NCBI RefSeq assembly: GCF_017848315.1
Contig: NZ_JAFKEC010000034.1
Coordinates: 1 to 54,241 of the forward strand
Direction of reading: 5' to 3'
Source of the DNA: Pseudomonas palmensis
GTDB lineage: Bacteria; Pseudomonadota; Gammaproteobacteria; Pseudomonadales; Pseudomonadaceae
DNA: 54,241 nt
Of the stretch, positions 51,032 through 54,241 are shown in pieces. How positions within the stretch are numbered: position 1 is the stretch's first letter; the number at the start of each line of letters is the position of its first letter. The position numbers were made by a program, and so were the translations under genes. A model generated the notes under the pieces. The model worked only from the letters and a program-made list of their open reading frames with translations. It was not told where the DNA came from and did no database searches.

Positions 51032-53050
51032 CTATTCTCCGGAAGGGCTTGGCAACAGGTGCGGCGTCTCGCCTTCGGCGCGTTGCTGCGACTGGCGGAA
51101 CAGGCTGGGGATATCGAGTATCAGCGCCACCTGGCCAGAGCCGAGGATGGTCGAGCCGCTGATGCCACTGAGGTGTTGGAACAGTTGCCCCAAGGGCTTG
51201 ATCACGGTCTGCAGTTCGCCGTGCAACTGGTCGACGATCAGCCCGGCATGCTGCCGGCCCTGGCTGACCACCACGATGTTGCGGCGCACGCAGGCGCTGC
51301 GCGGCAGGCCGAAATGCGGTTGCAGGTCGATGCACGGCAGCGGCCGCCCGCGCAGGTTCAGGTGGCCCTGCTCGGCCTGGTTGGCGGGGGCCTCCATGCA
51401 TTCGGTGACCATGTCCAGCGGGATCACGAAGTGCTCCTCGCCCACGCTCACCAGAAACCCGTCGATGATCGCCAGGGTCAGCGGCAGGCGGATGCGGAAG
51501 GTGCAGCCATGGCCGGCCCTGGAGTCGATCTCGATGACCCCGCGCAACTGGTCGATGGCGCTGCGCACCACGTCCATGCCCACCCCGCGTCCGGACAGGT
51601 TGGACACCTGCTCGGCGGTGGAAAAACCCGCTTCGAAGATCAGCAGGTGGATGTCCTGTTCGCTCATCGGCGAATCGCTGTCGAGCATGCCGCGGGCGAT
51701 GGCCTTCTCGCGGATCTTCGCGGTGTTCAGGCCGCGCCCGTCATCCTGGATCTCGAGCACGATCATGCCCGAGTCGTGGTAGGCGTTCAGGCGCAGCTGA
51801 CCCTGCTCGGGCTTGCCGGCGGCGCGGCGCTCGGCAGGGGCCTCGATGCCGTGGTCGATGGCGTTGCGCACCAGGTGCACCAGCGGGTCGGCGATGCGGT
51901 CGATCAGGGTCTTGTCCAGCTCGGTGTCGCCGCCGCTGATGGTCAGCGCGATCTGCTTGTCCAGCGCCTGACTCACATCGCGCACCACGCGGTGGAAGCG
52001 GTTGAAGGTCTCGCCCACTTCGACCATGCGCAGTTTCAGCGCCCGCTCGCGGATCTGCTCCACATGCTGCTGCACCGCCTGCACGCTTTCGATGCAGGCG
52101 GCGTGGGCACTGCGCAGGGCCTGCATCTGGGCGCCGGCGGTGGCGATGACCAGCTCGCCGACCAGGTTGATCAGCTCGTCGAGCTTTTGCGCAGCCACCT
52201 TGACCTGGCTGCTGGAGGCAGTGCGCGGCTCGCCGGCGGGCATCGATGGCAAGGGTGTGGCGGTTGCAGGCGCCAACGTTTGCGCCGGCGCGCGGGGTTC
52301 GGCCGGCAAGGCGGTATCGGTTGGCTCCTGGGCCTGCAGGCGCAGGGTGCAGAAGTCCTGCACCAGGGCGAACACGTCTTCGAGCTGTTCGCGGCTGGCG
52401 TCGCTGTGCAGGCTCACTTCGAAGCCCAGGTAGCAGGCCTCCGGGTCGAGGCTGTCGAGCTCCGGCACGGCCCAGGTGAGGGTCTGCAGGCTGAGGATGT
52501 CGCCCAGCCGCGCTAGGTAGCGGATGAACGCCGCCGGGTCGAAGCCGTTGCTCAGCAGCTCGCTGGCAAAGCGGATCGACAGGTGCCAGGTACGCAAGCG
52601 GGGCGCACCGTGCGGGGCTGCCAGCGGGTTGTCCACAGACGCGGGCAGCTCGCCCTGATGCGCCTGCAATGCCGCCAGCAGGGCGGCCTGGCGTGGCGTG
52701 TGCGCTGGCATGCTGACCTGCTGCGGGTCGATGCTGTCGAGCATCACCCCCAGTTCGTCCATGCACTGCAGCATCAACGAGGTGAGCGGGGCGTCCAGCA
52801 CCCGCGCACCGTCGCGTACCCCCATCAGCAGGTTTTCCAGCTGGTGCGCCAGCGCCACCAGTGGGTCGAGGGAGAAGATCCCCGCCGAGCCCTTGAGCGT
52901 GTGCACGGCGCGAAACAGCGCGTTGATCGCCGCGTCGTCATCGGGGCGGGTTTCCAGGCGCAGCAGGCTGTCTTCGGCTTCCTTGAGCAGGTCGCGGGCC
53001 TCTTCGAGAAAGCCCTGCAGCAGCTGGCTCCATTGCTCGGCGTCGAACAT
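51032..53050 (-). CDS. cheA: chemotaxis histidine kinase CheA
   Basis: This 672-residue kinase has the P1 phosphotransfer domain with His50 (RAVHTLKGSAG), a P2-like CheY-binding region (about 130-235), the P3 dimerisation segment (KVAAQKLDELINLVGELVIATA, about 285-310), the P4 kinase domain (LVHLVRNAIDHGIEAP, FEAGFST, GRGVGMDVVRSAI) and a C-terminal P5 CheW-like domain. I use ATG at 53050 (MFDAEQWSQ) with GAGGAG upstream. The STAS gene ends 2 bases before its start. Autophosphorylation at His50 would pass phosphate to CheY, CheB and possibly the terminal response regulator. Confidence 0.95.
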   Translation of the reverse strand: MFDAEQWSQLLQGFLEEARDLLKEAEDSLLRLETRPDDDAAINALFRAVHTLKGSAGIFSLDPLVALAHQLENLLMGVRDGARVLDAPLTSLMLQCMDELGVMLDSIDPQQVSMPAHTPRQAALLAALQAHQGELPASVDNPLAAPHGAPRLRTWHLSIRFASELLSNGFDPAAFIRYLARLGDILSLQTLTWAVPELDSLDPEACYLGFEVSLHSDASREQLEDVFALVQDFCTLRLQAQEPTDTALPAEPRAPAQTLAPATATPLPSMPAGEPRTASSSQVKVAAQKLDELINLVGELVIATAGAQMQALRSAHAACIESVQAVQQHVEQIRERALKLRMVEVGETFNRFHRVVRDVSQALDKQIALTISGGDTELDKTLIDRIADPLVHLVRNAIDHGIEAPAERRAAGKPEQGQLRLNAYHDSGMIVLEIQDDGRGLNTAKIREKAIARGMLDSDSPMSEQDIHLLIFEAGFSTAEQVSNLSGRGVGMDVVRSAIDQLRGVIEIDSRAGHGCTFRIRLPLTLAIIDGFLVSVGEEHFVIPLDMVTECMEAPANQAEQGHLNLRGRPLPCIDLQPHFGLPRSACVRRNIVVVSQGRQHAGLIVDQLHGELQTVIKPLGQLFQHLSGISGSTILGSGQVALILDIPSLFRQSQQRAEGETPHLLPSPSGE

Positions 53051-53052
53051 GC

Positions 53053-53379
53053 TCACTCCTCGCACGGCACGGGGGTACCGGCCGGGCACAATGCGGGCAG
53101 GCGCAGCAGCTCCAGCAACGCCCGGGCGTTGCCCGGCAGGGCGATCACCTCGGCCTCGTGGCCATTTGCGCAGAGGGTCTTGTGCAGGCTCAGCAGCAGT
53201 TGCACGCCGGCACTGTCGAGCTCGCCCAGGCCGCCCAGGTCCAGTTGCCAGGGCACTGGCTGAGCGGGCAACAGGGCCAGCAGCTGCTCGCGTGCGGCGC
53301 GCACCTCATAGATGGTCAGGTCGCCGTCCAGGCGTAGCCGTGCGGGGGTGTCGGCGGTGGCTGCGGCGAGTGTGAACAT
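53053..53379 (-). CDS. STAS-domain protein
   Basis: This 108-residue protein is a single STAS domain related to anti-sigma factor antagonists: DLTIYEVRAAREQLLALL, then LDLGGLGELDSAGVQLLLSLHKT with the conserved DSAG where phosphorylation occurs in SpoIIAA-like proteins. STAS proteins are found in some chemotaxis operons, often between cheY and cheA as here. Its role is unclear; it may be a phosphorylation target or an adaptor. It lies between cheY (5 bases) and cheA (2 bases). Confidence 0.88.
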   Translation of the reverse strand: MFTLAAATADTPARLRLDGDLTIYEVRAAREQLLALLPAQPVPWQLDLGGLGELDSAGVQLLLSLHKTLCANGHEAEVIALPGNARALLELLRLPALCPAGTPVPCEE

Positions 53380-53384
53380 GCGCG

Positions 53385-53750
53385 TCAGCCAATCAGCTTT
53401 TCGACAGCCGCCAGCAACTGCTGGGGCTGGAACGGCTTGACGATCCAGGCCCGCGCTCCGGCGGCCTGGCCCTCGGCCTTCTTGGCCTGCTCGCTTTCGG
53501 TGGTGAGCATCATGATCGGGGTGAAGCGGTATTCGTTGCGCGCCTTGAGCGCCTTGACCAGGCCGATGCCGTCCAGGTTGGGCATGTTCACGTCGCTGAT
53601 CACCAGGTTGATCTTCTGCCCGGTGAGCTTGTTCAGCGCGTCGCGCCCGTCACAGGCTTCGATCACCTGGTGGCCGGCGCTGGCCAGGCTGATTTTCACG
53701 AGTTGGCGCATCGAGGCGGAGTCGTCCACGATCAGGATGGTCTTGGCCAT
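53385..53750 (-). CDS. cheY: chemotaxis response regulator CheY
   Basis: This 121-residue single-domain response regulator has LIVDDSASMR, phospho-acceptor Asp53 in LVISDVNMPNLDG, Thr in MMLTTESEQAKK and switch Lys in AWIVKPFQPQQ. It lies between the CheZ-like partial gene and the STAS gene. It is the phosphate acceptor of CheA in this operon. Whether it acts on a flagellar motor, on pili or on other targets cannot be read from the sequence. Confidence 0.95.
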   Translation of the reverse strand: MAKTILIVDDSASMRQLVKISLASAGHQVIEACDGRDALNKLTGQKINLVISDVNMPNLDGIGLVKALKARNEYRFTPIMMLTTESEQAKKAEGQAAGARAWIVKPFQPQQLLAAVEKLIG

Positions 53751-53767
53751 GTTCAGGGCTTCCGGAG

Positions 53768-54241
53768 TTAGAAAAAGGTCACGTCGCTGCTGGATGCCGA
53801 CTGGCTGTGGCCAGCCCGTTCCTCGCTGGTGGTGAAGCGCTGGCGCAATTGCTGCAGCCAGCCTTGCGGGTCGTGCAGGCGCGGGTCGTCGTGCGCCAGG
53901 GCATCGAGCAGTTGCAGCAGGTCGGCCTGCAGGTGGTCGAGCATCTGGTCGGCGCGATCCTGGAACTGCAGGCTGACCATGATCGCGTGGATATCTGCCT
54001 GGGTGGCGCGGGCATCCTGTTGCAGCGCCCGCGAGGCGCCGTCGAGGGCGTCGAGGTTACCGCCCAGGTCGCTGATCACCTCGTCGAGCACCTGCTCCAG
54101 CTCGCGCAGGTTGGCCTGCTCTTCGCTGCCCAGCACGGTGGCGGCATCGATGCTGGACTGGATCGACTGGTTGATCTCGCCCACCTTGGCGTCCATCGAC
54201 TGGCCGGTCTCGGCCGACAGGCTGGAGAGCTTGCGCACCTC
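53768..54241 (-). CDS. partial chemotaxis protein with a CheZ-like phosphatase motif
   Basis: Only the C-terminal part of this gene is present; the frame stays open to the window edge. The visible 157 residues are largely helical. The upstream EVRKLSSLSAETG resembles the segment after the receptor hairpin tip in methyl-accepting proteins. Further on, SLQFQDRADQML carries Asp and Gln at the same spacing as the CheY-phosphate phosphatase residues of CheZ (QDLTGQ). The C-terminus ends SSSDVTFF, a possible CheY-binding tail. It precedes cheY by 17 bases. A CheY-P phosphatase fused to or derived from a receptor-like coiled coil is the best guess; a plain soluble chemoreceptor is the alternative. 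Confidence 0.7.
   Translation of the reverse strand, partial: EVRKLSSLSAETGQSMDAKVGEINQSIQSSIDAATVLGSEEQANLRELEQVLDEVISDLGGNLDALDGASRALQQDARATQADIHAIMVSLQFQDRADQMLDHLQADLLQLLDALAHDDPRLHDPQGWLQQLRQRFTTSEERAGHSQSASSSDVTFF

Overview
The window looks like chromosomal DNA of a Pseudomonas, most likely of the P. putida group. It is GC-rich, carries P. putida-style REP palindromes (a GCCGGC / GCCGGC stem with a 3-nt loop) between genes, and has a gene order (organosulfur genes, then ssu, TetR, gshA, tex, ompR/envZ, rimK, hslR, hslO, pckA) that I recall from P. putida genomes. No rRNA, tRNA, prophage, insertion sequence or CRISPR array was seen.

Region by region. (1) 216-5412: a three-gene RND efflux operon with two lipoprotein adaptor proteins and one pump, resembling TriABC and lacking its own outer-membrane channel. 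(2) 5441-6581: a REP-associated tyrosine transposase (RAYT) beside a tandem array of four paired-REP units. (3) 6586-13901: a minus-strand operon of two DszC/SfnB-type flavin monooxygenases, one DszA/NtaA-type FMN monooxygenase and a MetQNI-type importer, with an uncharacterised gene upstream. (4) 14084-18469: a D-cysteine desulfhydrase and cystine-type ABC importer operon, divergent from a serine acetyltransferase. (5) 18624-20741: a BCCT choline-type transporter behind a near-perfect inverted repeat of BetI type and a possible 18-codon leader ORF. (6) 20892-32019: tauABCD, an OprD/OprE-family porin, the 1-Cys peroxiredoxin lsfA and ssuEADCBF. (7) 32098-45022: housekeeping and stress genes (TetR, gshA, thioesterase, tex, ompR-envZ, rimB-rimK, hslR, a PAP2 phosphatase, hslO, pckA). 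(8) 45086-45747: a toxin-antitoxin pair with a palindromic operator. (9) 46308-54241: a compact chemotaxis-type operon (CheZ-like partial gene, cheY, STAS, cheA, mcp, cheW, cheR, cheB) ending in a NarL-type response regulator.

Regions 3, 4 and 6 together look like a sulfur-scavenging region for sulfate limitation. Sulfonates, taurine, cystine or D-cysteine and an unidentified organosulfur compound are imported. They are desulfonated or oxidised by FMNH2- or 2-oxoglutarate-dependent enzymes, and the sulfur is routed to cysteine, with O-acetylserine made by EpsC. SsuE is the only obvious flavin reductase here and may serve several of the monooxygenases.

The observations most worth a second look are the ABAB pattern in the REP array, the operator and leader ORF in front of betT, the mixed MetQNI/monooxygenase operon, the CheZ-like motif in the truncated right-edge gene together with the response regulator closing the che operon, and several strong intercistronic hairpins. 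I did not find a clearly new multi-gene defence or mobile system. Positions come from reading the sequence by eye; no database search was run.
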